Shown here one piece after another: positions 46,916 to 59,200 of a DNA stretch of 64,000 bases. Every line of letters begins with the position of its first letter. The first letter of the stretch is position 1. The stretch is from Patagioenas fasciata (lineage: Eukaryota; Chordata; Aves; Columbiformes; Columbidae). The notes beneath the pieces are model-generated. The model worked only from the letters and a program-made list of their open reading frames with translations, was not told the DNA's origin and searched no databases. The translations under genes and the position numbers were made by a program. Location: the NCBI RefSeq assembly GCF_037038585.1, contig NC_092520.1, forward strand, positions 64,231,501-64,295,500, read 5' to 3'.

Positions 46916-49900
46916 AAGCTCATCAGGTCCATCTGCAGCACAGATGGCTCAGAGCAGAGGGGCTTGGAGGGGCCCCTGCTATTGCCTCACTTACAGTAAG
47001 CTGAGCTTTGTCAGATCACTAACCACCGACTTACACATCTTTAAGCACATCAGAGAAAACACATCCATTTTCTTCCACCCCTGTGTTCCCAGACCTGTAG
47101 TCTGGCAACAGGCACACAGGACCACGCTGAGGGGCCTGGCACAAGATAACACTGAAGGGGTCTGCTCCTCACGGGCCCAGCCACCGTCCCTCCTCCTGCT
47201 TCGTGTCCTGTGGCAGCCAGCATTTGTGGGCTTTCCCTTGTCCCAGCCCCACCCCAGCTCCCCACTGAGGGCTGACACCAAGAGAAGAGGCTGCAGAGAG
47301 GAGAGGCAGAGGAGAGGGGAGGCTGGAGCTGCTCTTGACAGCCTGCACCTTCTGCCATGGACGGGCACACTACAGTCCACCTTGAACCATCTTCAGTGTC
47401 CAGGACACACAACTAACCACTGTGCCCCAGTGGGAGGAAAGACAACCCCAGGGAGGAACCTGGTTGCAAGCCCAGCCATCAGCTTTCATTATTTGCTTAG
47501 TGCAGGGGTGACGTTTTCTGGGAAATAATTGTTGTCCCTTTTCACTAGTTGAGGTGTGCATTTCCCAAAAGCATGTGACAGCGACAGAGTTACTCAGGAC
47601 AGCTTCCCCAGCTGCCCCATGCTGCAGCAGGGCTGACAGCCAGCCAGGGGCACAAGGAGAGTGGCATTGGCATGTCCCCATCACCGCCCAGGCAGCTGGT
47701 CTGAAAACCCACTTTGCAGGGTTCACTGTGCTGCTGGGGGGAGGACTTCCATGAGAAAGAGTTGCTAAAGCAGGACCAAAAAATCCAGTTACCCCTCCCT
47801 GCAGAACTGCAGATTTCGTATGTGACACCACATGTAGGTTTCACCCTGGAGAGGGTAACCTTTCAAGCAGGAGGCGCCTATAGGAAATAAGGGCATGGGA
47901 CTCCTTAATGAAACATTTCTCCATGTGCTAACTGTGGTAATTAAAGGAATGGAAAAAGAAAGCCAGGTACCTTTTCATCAAGAGAGATGTGAGGAAAGAA
48001 CCGCCCTTTAAAAACCCTTTCCTTACACAATTTTCCATAGTAATATGAAAATTAAAATGTAAAGCCTACTGCAATAACACCAATACAGAAAAAGCCAAGT
48101 CAGTGCCATAACATACTGGATACACTGTGGCTCATCCCCAAGGACACAGCTGCTCAGTCAAGTAATATTTTTTTTTAAACAAACACAGGAAGATAAAATG
48201 ACTCTGTAAATTAAGGTCTGGTGAGAATATCACTTCTGAAGCTCTGTGTTGTTATTATTAACCTAATTTGAATAATTACCTTATACCTAAAAGAGTTCCT
48301 TCATTGGCATAGGTCTGCAATATGTAAGTAGCTTGTTTAAAACAAAATAAAACAAAACCCGGCAGATCTGCATTTTTGTGCTGGGTTCTGCAAAGTCCTG
48401 TGCTGACATCAAGTGGTGACACATTTTTAATGCCAAAGGGAGTCAGATTTGCTCTATCACGAATGCATCAGGTGATATTCATTATGACAGGAAGGTAAAG
48501 GCAGATAGACGGGGGGGCCCAGGGAGTGCTACAGCAGCAGCCTCACTGGCAGGTGCTCCTGTAGGGGTGGTGAGCCAGAGGACTATGGAAAAGCAATGCA
48601 GCCTCCACTGTGCAAGGCGAGGAAGGTGAGGTGAGCCTCCACAGGAGCTCCTCAGCATGCGAGGTACTGGCTGAGCTCCCCAGCACCCACCAGATGGGAC
48701 CATTGGCAACAGATCCCCCCTCTCCCTGGTCAAAAAACCCTGGGCTGGGACAGGTACAATGGGGTTTGGTGATCTCAGGGGCCTGAGGAGAACACAGAGA
48801 GCACATTTACTAAAGAAGGGTTGACACACAGCTAACCAACAAAGATAGGTGGGTAAATTAGTTAGTTCTGCAGAAGTAACAAGGAGGGAAAAATAAATGT
48901 GTAAGGCTATGAACTGGCTGGTAATAAAATCAGGGTTGATATCAGAAGGGTTTTAATTCCAAGTAAGCTTCTGGAACATCATCCCTGCAGAGATTGTTTT
49001 GGAAAACCCTCCCACAATGCAGTTTTCATGTGGAGGTTAATTATTTACTGAAGGCATTAGGGTCTGTGATGTGAGCTGTGACATCAGCCGTGGGTTGGCG
49101 GATCCTGGCCTGGTGAGGCAGATCCTCTGCTTCAGCCCTGCTCACCTGCCTTGGTACTCACTGAAGCTGGTTTTTAAAACTGCAGTTGATGTACAGTGAG
49201 ATTTACCCATGAGTGTTCGGATCAATTATATTTTGTTAAAACAACCACATGCTCAAGTAAGAGCTGGGAATTTGTGACATGAAAACACAGAATGGTCTCT
49301 GTGTTTCTACCTCAGATTAAAAAAACAAACCAAAACCGAACAAAACCCAGTACTTTTCCTCTCACTAGTTATTGCTTTGGCTGTAGAAATGATGTCCTGC
49401 TCTTCCCAGGAGCCTGCCACAGCTGGGTGTGAAAACCCTCCCTGCAGCACCATTGCCATTGAACTCCAGTAGGTCTATCCTGCCTCTTGTCCTGATCCAG
49501 GCAGGAGGGTCACTCCAGCTGCTGGGTGCACGACAGCAGCCTGGGGATGTGCTCCTGTCTACTCCGTACTTACACCTCCTTTCACACACTCTGTGTATCT
49601 GTGTGTCTTTGTGTCTGCATGTCTGTGTCCAGAATCCTGAAGCCACGAGGGGTTCCCCATGCTCTCCTTCATGGCTGGGCAGTAGAAACCTTACAGTCAA
49701 AGGAAAAATACCGTATACATTCAGATGCTTTCCTACAGGGAAAATTCTATGCTAGGTTGCTCGAAAAACCGATGGGATTTGACCAGCACAGCTAAACCCT
49801 GGCAAACATTGTGTGGGGGTCGTGTATGAGAGAGCCATGCCATAAAATTGATCCCTGTAGTCATCATTCAGCTTGTGCTTTGATATGGTACAAAGAAATG

Positions 49901-50221
49901 TTCACACTGTTCATCTTTCCCCATTTTGTGTTACAGTAAGTGAAGGCTGGGGGGTGGGAGGAACACCAATATCTTGGGGCAGCTCTAAGTGGAGCTGGCA
50001 AACCTGCTCCACCTTCAGCCAGAGCCCTAAGACAAGGGACACTGTTGCACCACCAAGCAGTTGGGTGTTTTTTTTCCTGTGTTGACATTGAGGCCAGGAT
50101 TTGCCCTGAAACATTTTGTTTTCTCATGTGCAGCTGGACTTTAAACTCCAACATCTCTCGTGCAGCCATTTCCCCCAAGAACTGCAGGAATGCAGGCAGC
50201 AGCCATTGGGCTGAGAGGGTG

Positions 50222-53200
50222 ATGATGGCAAGGTGCTCTTGGACGATATTGTTTCTTGTCTCTGTCCTTTTCCTTCAGACAGAGCAGACAGGTATGGCTT
50301 TTGTTCTGTTGCGGCTTTAATTCTGATTTGTGCTACTGCTTCTCTAAACACAACAGTAATTTTGTACCTTGTGTTATGTTTATCTTGTAGCACATGATGA
50401 TGCCACCGACAACTGTCTGTTCTGTATTTTCCTTACGTTTCTCCTACCTAAGTAAAAACTGCAGTAGATTACTGAGGCAATGTAATTTTGAAGTACCATT
50501 ATTTACACCGGGGTGATATCTTGTCTTTTTTTATCATTTTTAAAGGGCACCCCAAATATTAAAGAGAATTTTGGTTTGTATTTCTAGTTGCTGCTGAAAT
50601 AAAAATGCCTTATGAACGAGGCTGAGATGCATGCTCGCCATTGCTTGAATAAATTTATGTTTCTGTATCAGTCCTCCATGGTTTGTCAAAAATAAAGAGG
50701 AGCTGGGCAAGGAAAAAAATATAGCAACTGCTTAAGAAGGTCAAAACGCCCCTGGACGCAGCCCAGGTGGACTGCCAGGTGTGCTGGATGCATTGGAACC
50801 ACTGCACAGCAGAAACATGCACTGGAGTGTCAGATAACACTTCAAAATGCAAAATACAATCATTAAGCTTTTTCTTTTTTAATGTCACATACAGACCTGT
50901 TGCTTATCGGATATCCTTCCAAAGCATAACCAAGCATTTGTATGCAGTTTCAGAATAATTTTGTTGTTGCTGCCACTTTTTCCAAATCTAATATTATTGA
51001 TTATTTCAACCATTGTGCCCAGCACTGCTTGGCCCACAAACACTGTCTAAAATGCAAAAAAAAACCCAAACAAAAACAAATCCAGTCCCTACCCCAATGG
51101 GTTTACTTTGCAAGCACAGGAGAACTGACAAATGCACACTGACACATGCAGGTATGGATTGCTTAATGTCAAAGGCAACAGGCTCCAGCACAGTACCAGC
51201 CATCCGGCTGGCAGCAGTTTTTGTTATGAGCGTCATTGCAAAGAGGAATTTTAAGATCAGATAACTCTCATTTCTTTGATCTCTCCTCCTATTTACTCAA
51301 ATAAAAAAGATTATGATGTCTTCCCCATAAAGGTTGGTATATGATATAGCGCTCGTAACTTTGAGCATTGCTGAGGGGTAGCTTCTATTTATCCCCCGTA
51401 AGAGAGATTTGATGGGGAACTCAGTCATGTCGTGGTTTTGCTTCTCAGTAAAAGATCCCTGTGAAGTCAGACTGAAGAGCATCAGTTTGGATCCATCATC
51501 ATAAATTAATACAAATAATTTTCATATCTACTGATGAATCTGAAAGCCCATGCAGTCTTATAAAATAGCCTCTGCCTTTATGATAATAATTTTCCCCTTT
51601 CCCTTGACGTGCCACAGCAACACTGTTCTGTGTGCCTGGTGCAGGAAAAAAATGTGCTAGGAAGGGCTTCAAATTCCCTCTGCTTGGGAGCAAGTCAGGC
51701 TCTCCTGAAACTTCCCGAGACTCCTCAGCTGAGTTTGGGCTAAGAAAGAGGGCTCTTCCAGCTTGTAAGTTTAATGTGGTCGAAACCCTGAATCAACTGA
51801 AAGATCTCTCTTCATGATTAAAAGTGGCTGCTTAGTAAGATCTTTTTTTAAATGTTGAAAATATATAAGGAAATGGATCTAAGTACTGATGATAGCATTC
51901 TGTCATACAATGTTTCAGTGTTTATATCAGCTGATGATGCAAATGAAGTTATCAAGAGACAGAGGCGTGCCAGTTTCCTAATTTTTGAGGAGGTTCTTCA
52001 AGGCAGCTTGGAAAGGGAATGTCTTGAAGAGAGATGTACACATGAAGAAGCAAGAGAAGTATTTGAAAATGATGAAATGCTTGTAAGTATTTTGTTTACC
52101 TGTGTGCTTTGGTCCTTTACTATCAAATTGAGCCCTGCAGCCTGCTTAATTTGTTTGAATTTCTCTCCATATGAAATCTTTGTGTTTTGCATCTCAGCAG
52201 GTAGAAAGCAGGTATCTTCAGTGGTCAAAATGGAAATGCAGAGGTTAGCTCTGACACTTTTGAAGTCCCCTCCCGAAAATGATGTGTCCTGTGCCTTATG
52301 TTGCAGAAGTATATGGCTGTTGTCCCACCGTGACCACACACAGGGAAATACAGCTTCAGCACTCCTTGAGGACCAGGAGGGGAAAGGGGCTGTTGGGATG
52401 GAGGGAAGAAATGCACCAGCACGTAGTGGAGTGGCACCTATAGAAAAAGGTTCACTTGGTCAGCAGATACAAGTCCTCTTGCTCAAGAGGCCCTCCTGAC
52501 ACGTACAGCTGGATGCTATGTTCTTTACTGGGAATCTGGCTGGAGATTTTGTTTGCAGGGAAAGCAGAGGGAACAGCCATCTGGCTGTGCGCAGGTGGTC
52601 TCGGTGCTTTGGGGAAAGTTGATGGAGGGGTGGTACAAGCAGTCAGGAGAGGTGTCCCCTTGGGGAAAGCAGCGGCAAAGTTGCTTGGGAGTACCCAGGG
52701 AAAAGCGGGGCACATGAAGGTGGTGACAGCTGTTAGTGACCTGCATCTCCAATCTTTGCTGACCCCTCTGTCTCCAGCAGCACCTACTGGGGCACAAGTG
52801 AGATGGGACAGGGTCACTTCCCAGGCCACTGCATGCCAGAGAGACAATGGCCAAACAGTTTTTCCAGGAAGCCGTGTTGCTAAAGGATTCAGATATTTCC
52901 CTCCTGCATGTAAAGTGTTTCTTTTCCTTTATAGCTTCTTAAGAAACAAAAAAATAAGCAAACCCCTTCCCATCTCATGTCATTCAGATTTTGCTGTCAG
53001 GGCAGGATTTGCAGTTGTGCACTTCATAAAATGTAGTATATATTCTGTCTTACAAAGTTTTTGTTTTACCAAAATATTTACAAAATATTATTTTATTTGA
53101 GAATTAAAATCTAATTCCCCCCCCCTTTTTTTTTCCAGAAAATGTTTTGGGATGCCTACTATGGTAAGCTGGCCTCTTGTTTTCTCTCCTTCATAGCAAT

Positions 53201-56200
53201 GTCACACTGTGAAGATTATGGTTCAGTCTAATGCTGGTTTTATGAGAGTTTTTAGCAGTTTATGCTACAAGAAACACCCAGTCACTATCTCATGTCTCTA
53301 GTACAGCAAGAGGAAAAGTGTTGATGTGAAAGCTTTAAAAAAGTAATAAATAGGGAAAAGCAATTAAGATGGCAAAGCAAATAAAAGTTGAAGGTGAGTA
53401 GATAATATAATAACAAATAGGCTATTTCTTTTCCTGAACTTAAGGCTATTCTGGAACTACCTGGAACCTGAGAAAGTCTGCTTTGCTAATACAATAGAGC
53501 AGCACAGCTTAACCAGCAAAACCGCTCAAATACAAACCTAACACTTAAACCTGAGTGAATTAAATAGGTGTTAAAAGCTGCTGGCCTGTCTGCAAATTCT
53601 GGAGGCTGGCCCTGCATCATCCCTTGGCAGCTGTCAAGGCAAGAAATGAGTTTGTAAAAGCTGAAGGACTGATGTAACTACACAAACCATCAAGAAGGAG
53701 CCTGGGCACCAGCTTATGGTTACTATTCCTTCCTTTTCTGCATGCCTTGTCCTAAGATTTCATAATGCTTTTTTTTTTTACTCAGCATGTATTAATTTCT
53801 AATCTTAATTTTAGATAGTGAATAAGGAGGTGGTACCAGCAATTAGTATTTGATGATATAAATATTATGAAGAATGATACTAAATATCTGGCCTTTTGTA
53901 TGTGTTTCATTACTGCTGTGAGGGTGGGATTAATTTATCCTAATTTCAGTCATTGGATGTTTGTACCAAGCATGGATCCATCTCTACAGTCTGTAAAGAG
54001 AGAAGGGCAACCAGTTGAGAATGGTCCATCCAAACAAGCTTAGCCATAATAGGGATGCATTACTGGTTTTGGCCTCAGTGGCGGCTTTCTTGCAGCAATT
54101 CAAAGCCATCATGTCCTGTCTTCTTCCTGCAGAAGAACAGTGTGCATTTCTTTCTTTGTGATACCTATTCTAACATTTTGAAGAGTGTTGCCGTGTATCT
54201 CTATGCCTTTTTTCCTCCTCCTTAGACAAACCCATTTTTTCATCCTGTCTTCCAAAGTCTCATTTTTCAGATCTCTGGTATGTATCTTGCTTTCCCTCCA
54301 TAATCCAAAGTACAGTGGATAAATCTGCATGGTGATGAGAAAAAGGATGAGAAAAGCTGAGCACCCACTTGGCCTAATGCTGGCTCACCCTTTGGCTCTG
54401 TTTTGTACTGTTCCACCTTGGTCTCTTCAAGTCAAAGCTGAAAGATCAGAGCTGATCTTGCTCTAGTGTGGATGTACGCAGTCAGGGCACTTGGCTTGAG
54501 ATTGCACTTGTCCCTAACTCTTTTTTATTAGCAGTATAAACTTAAATATTGGAATCATAGAATCATTTTGGTTGGAAGAGACCCTTAAGATCAAGTCCAA
54601 CCATAACCTAAATCTAGCACTAAACCATGTCCCTGAGAGCCTCATTTGTATGTCTTTTAAACACCTCCAGGGATGGTGATTCCACCATTTCCCTGGGCAG
54701 ACTGTTCCACTGCTTCTCAACACTACACCTCTCTTTATACATAATTTTCCAAACAGTTTTGTGCATTCCTTTCTGTGTTTCCATGGCTCAACTAATGACA
54801 TCATCTGAGATATTTCTGTTCTATGATGTTCACTGATTCCCCACTAGGTCTTATCCTGTAGATTTATTTGGTTTGGATTCTTTGATCTTGAAAAATGCGT
54901 TTTGGTAGTTACTGACCACCTTCTTATTTTGCTGAGTGCTTACAAACAGTTTAATCATTCTAGTGGCTTTCCAGTAACAAAAATAGTGCTGATTTCTCTG
55001 TAATTCCTTAAAACTTCTGTTTCCTTCTTTAGTAAAGCTAGTCACTAGGTTTACTTTTTTTTCCCAGTCTCACAGAACCTCACCTGACCCCAGACATTTT
55101 TGAGACTTCCTTACCTACATTTGAGCATGCATTTCAGAGGCTTAAAACCATCTAACTCGCTTAAGGCTATAGGTGCAGCCTTTCCCTATCTTCAGCTACC
55201 CATCACTGCTGCTGGACTTCCTCACTCTTCAGCTCTACCTGCTCAGCTGTGCTGATGAGTCCCCTCTGACCCATCCAAACACCTAAATTATGCTGAGATA
55301 TGCTGGTGGGATCTGACTGCAGGTGGGGTGATGATGGTAACTGCTTTAAGACAATGTTTTAGTACAGCTAGCACTCAAAGATACACGTGCCCATAGCCTG
55401 AGGTGGGTGGGTGTTTTTTCCCTGTATCAGGCAGAGTTTTCACCTTTCTGTCCCTGATATCAGTTATGGCAGCCCGCTGACTGAAGTTAACCTCTCTGAT
55501 GAAGTTTTAAATTTTGAAAAGTTTGGAGAGCATGTCCCAGGTTACACTTTTCTGGCTTGCCCCCCAATCGCTCATGTCTACAATAAGCAGTTGTTTGGAG
55601 AACGTTTCCAAACTGTTTTGGGGTCTTTCTAGTGGGCAGCATGAAGGGAAACTGGCAGCTCTGCCTGGTGTTCCATCTGTAGTGAGGCATCCTTTGGTTT
55701 CAACATTCAGTTCATCAGAAAGACCAAGGCTGCTAGTGTCTGAGCTGCTGTATAATAATTACACAGGAGTGTGAAAGACAGCCTTCCTCCTTGTTTGATG
55801 TTGCTTGCTGTATAATTTTGATGCCAGGTTTATTTATTCATATATGCACATAATCTTTTTTTTTAATCCATATGCATATCAGCCTAACACAGGAGACCGA
55901 AAACACCAGTCTCATAATATGTTTTTAATGAGTGTGTGAACTGGAAGTCAGTGCTTTTCTCTGAAACAGAAGATCCATCCTCCAGAAGTGCAAAATGCCT
56001 CTGGATACCTCGCAGCATCCCTGCCAGGGGCTGCAGAAGCACCTCTGGAAGCAGGCTCAGGCTAAAATTACTCCCAAGGAGCAGTTCGGTGACATGTAGC
56101 CCATCTCCTTCCAGACCTTTTTGCAACATTTCTCCAAGTGGCTCGTGTGCCAGGAAGGGGGCTGTGTAATTTGGGTCAGTGGTGGTGACTCCTTTGGCGT

Positions 56201-59200
56201 TTCTGCAGGTGGCAGGAGGTGCTCATCGAGCCCCTGCCAGCACAACGGTGTGTGTGAGGACAGCATTCGCGGCTACACCTGCACCTGTGCCGAGGGCTAC
56301 GAGGGAGAAAACTGTGCTTTCGGTAAGGCATTGTCCCATTTCTGAGAGACCCTATCGCCTTCTGTCGTAGGGGACTCCAGGAAACGATATGCAACTCTCC
56401 CATTGCAGCCGGCCATCAGTTTCTAGGTTAAAACAGAGCAGGGGTGATGTGTGCTGCCTGTCTACCGAAACGTTATGGCATCCTGAGGTTATGCTGGCTG
56501 CTTCTTCTCTCCGAGCCTCCCTTCTCTGGGGACACAGCAAAAGGGCTGCAAGTCCCCCTCATGGGTGGGCTCCAAAGGAAGCCCTGCCCACTGCCACCAG
56601 CACTCAGCAGCTGCTTGTCCTGTCATGGTACCAGGCAACATGTGGCTCAAAGAACCAGGGCTGTGGTGCCATCGTGGCTTCCCAGCCACTTTGGTGCCCC
56701 TGAGGCCACACGCGCCCACAAGGCAGTCCCTCAGGACTCCAGAAAACAAACCATTTTCAGTGGAAGTGTAAAAGATGTAAAGCAAAACAGACACTTTCTG
56801 GCACATAAAAAGCCATGGTCTACGTTCCAGCCCTTACATCAGTATGGCTTGGAGGTCCCTTGGGCTGGGAGACGCCCTGGTTGCCGCAATGCTGGGTCAT
56901 TTTCTGTATAAGGGGTGTGACTGGGTAGAGACAGACCAGCTTCTTGGGGAGCACAGAAGGTGACAAAGCTTGGGCCGGCACTGGGAACTGTATCAGCTCA
57001 GCGTGGGCCTTAGAGAGCCACATTATGTGAGTTGTTTGCTACTTATCCATCTATGAGCTAGATCTGCCATTAAATAGCTGTTCTTCCTTTTGTGTTCTGC
57101 TGAAGCTTAAGTGTTTGCTCAGCCACAGACAGTTGACTGAGCATTTTTTCAAAGGTGATTAATACTCCCATTCTTTTTTTTTCTTATCTTTGGCAGCTAT
57201 TAGTTTAAATTCTCTTAGGACAAGGATGAGAAATAAGAGCTATTCATTTGGTTTTGCTGAAAAGCAGAAAGTGTTAGCCTTTTTCTTCCTCAGGCAATAC
57301 CTGCCTTCTTAATACATGCAACAGTTCCCCCAGTGCAGACACTTGTGTTTCATTTAAAAGGGTAGAAAGGAAATCCATGGCATCCTTCCACAGGTTCTCA
57401 TGGAAGGCCTAGTTTGACCCTTGGCTACCAATGCTCTCCAAAACTCAGAGGTGCAGACAGTCTGGTGCAGTGAGGTGCTGGGTGAGCACAGTTTGCAACA
57501 AGTCTGGAAGATGCAGAGATTCAGCTGTCTCCAATTTCTGCTTAACAAGGGGAAAACGAATGTGGTGGGAAATACAACCAAGCCAGAGTCCCTGCCCACC
57601 TCATAAAGTGAGTAAGCATAAAATGCTTAGTAAAGAGGACTGCAGCTGTGCGAGAAAACTCCAGCTGAACCACTGCCAATGCTTTTTGTCTGCTTGTTCT
57701 GTTCAGCTAAAAATGAATGTCGCCACCAAGCAAAGGAAGGATGTCACCACTTCTGCTACCCGGGAAGTAACTCCTACCGTTGTTCCTGTGCTGATGGTTA
57801 CGAGCTTGGCAAGGACAAAAAACAGTGCATCGCATTAGGTAGGTGTAAGCGTGGAAATAGAGGGGGCACATGCTCAGTACTGGGGTGGGCAAATGAGATC
57901 AGCCTGTTCAAGGACTCAAATGCTGAGAATATCACTTACCTTCCAAATTGGGCAGAAAACACAGGAATCTAGAGACATCTAAGATGCCAAAACAGTGGTA
58001 AAAGAAGCAATATTTGATCTGAACATTTAAACATGGCTCTACAGAGATGACTTGCATCGTCCTAAATGTTGCTCACTGGGCCAGATTTTCCACTCCTATG
58101 CTCAGTAGAGGAACTCCACTGGAAACCTGTCTGTTTGGGAATGAGGTTCAATTGTCTCCAATCAGGCACCTGATGGTCTGATAAATGAAGAGCAACATTT
58201 GCTGCCATGTGAATTAGTTTAAAGCCGTAGCCCTCTTCATTTTTTAATGTCAGTCTCATTTAATCTCATCCCCTCAGAAATAAGATCTACTAAAATTATG
58301 GTAGTATGCTTAGGCTGCACCTTCAATACAGCTTTGGGCCCATCCCCATCACTACAAGACAGACATTGAGGTGCTGGAGCGTGTTCAGAGAAGGGCAATG
58401 AAGCTGGTGAGGGGTCTGGAGCACAAGTCTGATGAGGAGTGGCTGAGGGAACTGGGGCTGTTTAGTCTGGAGAAAATGAGGCTGAGGGGAATCACAGAAT
58501 CACACAGAATCACAGAATGTTAGGGATTGGAAGAGACCTCAAAAGATCATCTAGTCCAATCCCCCTGCCAGAGCAGGAACACCTAGATGAGGCTACACAC
58601 GAATGTCTCCAGAGTAGGAGACTCCCCAACCTCCCTGGGCAGCCTGTTCCAGTGCTCTGTTAACCTCACTGAGAAGAAGTTTCTTCTCAAATTTGAGTGG
58701 AACATCTTGTGTTCCAGTTGGGACCCATTACCCCTTGTCCTACTGTTGGTTGTCACCGAGAAGAGCCTGCCTCCATCCTCGTCACACTCACCCTTTATAT
58801 ATTTGTAAACTTTAATGAGGTCACCCCTCAGTCTCCTCTTCTCCAAGCTGCAGAGACCCAGCTCCCTCAGCCTTTCCTCGTAATGGAGATGCTCCACTCC
58901 CTTCATCATCTTCGTGTCTCCGTGCTGGGCTCTCGCCAGCAGTTCCCTGTCCTTCTTGAACTGAAGAGCCCAGAACTCGACACAATACACCAGATGTGGT
59001 CTCACCAGGGCAGAGTAGAGGGGGAGGAGAACCTCTCTCGACCTACTAACCACCCCCCTTCTAATACACCCCAGGATGCCATTGGCCTTCCTGGCCACAA
59101 GGGCACAGTGCTGGCTCATGGTCATACAGTGCTGGCTCACGGTCATGACCTTATCGCTCTCTGCAACCACCTGAAAGAAGCTTGTATCGTGGAGGGGGCT

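Larger units (their letters stand above)
44076..50221. other. intergenic sequence between the F10-like relic and PROZ
   Basis: Apart from two CR1 elements (44576-44705 and 46028-46915) nothing was recognised. Frames at 44.65-45.1, 45.5, 47.0-47.8 and 49.4-50.1 kb lack domains and mostly overlap on opposite strands. No protease-exon remnant that would extend the relic was found. Confidence 0.5.
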
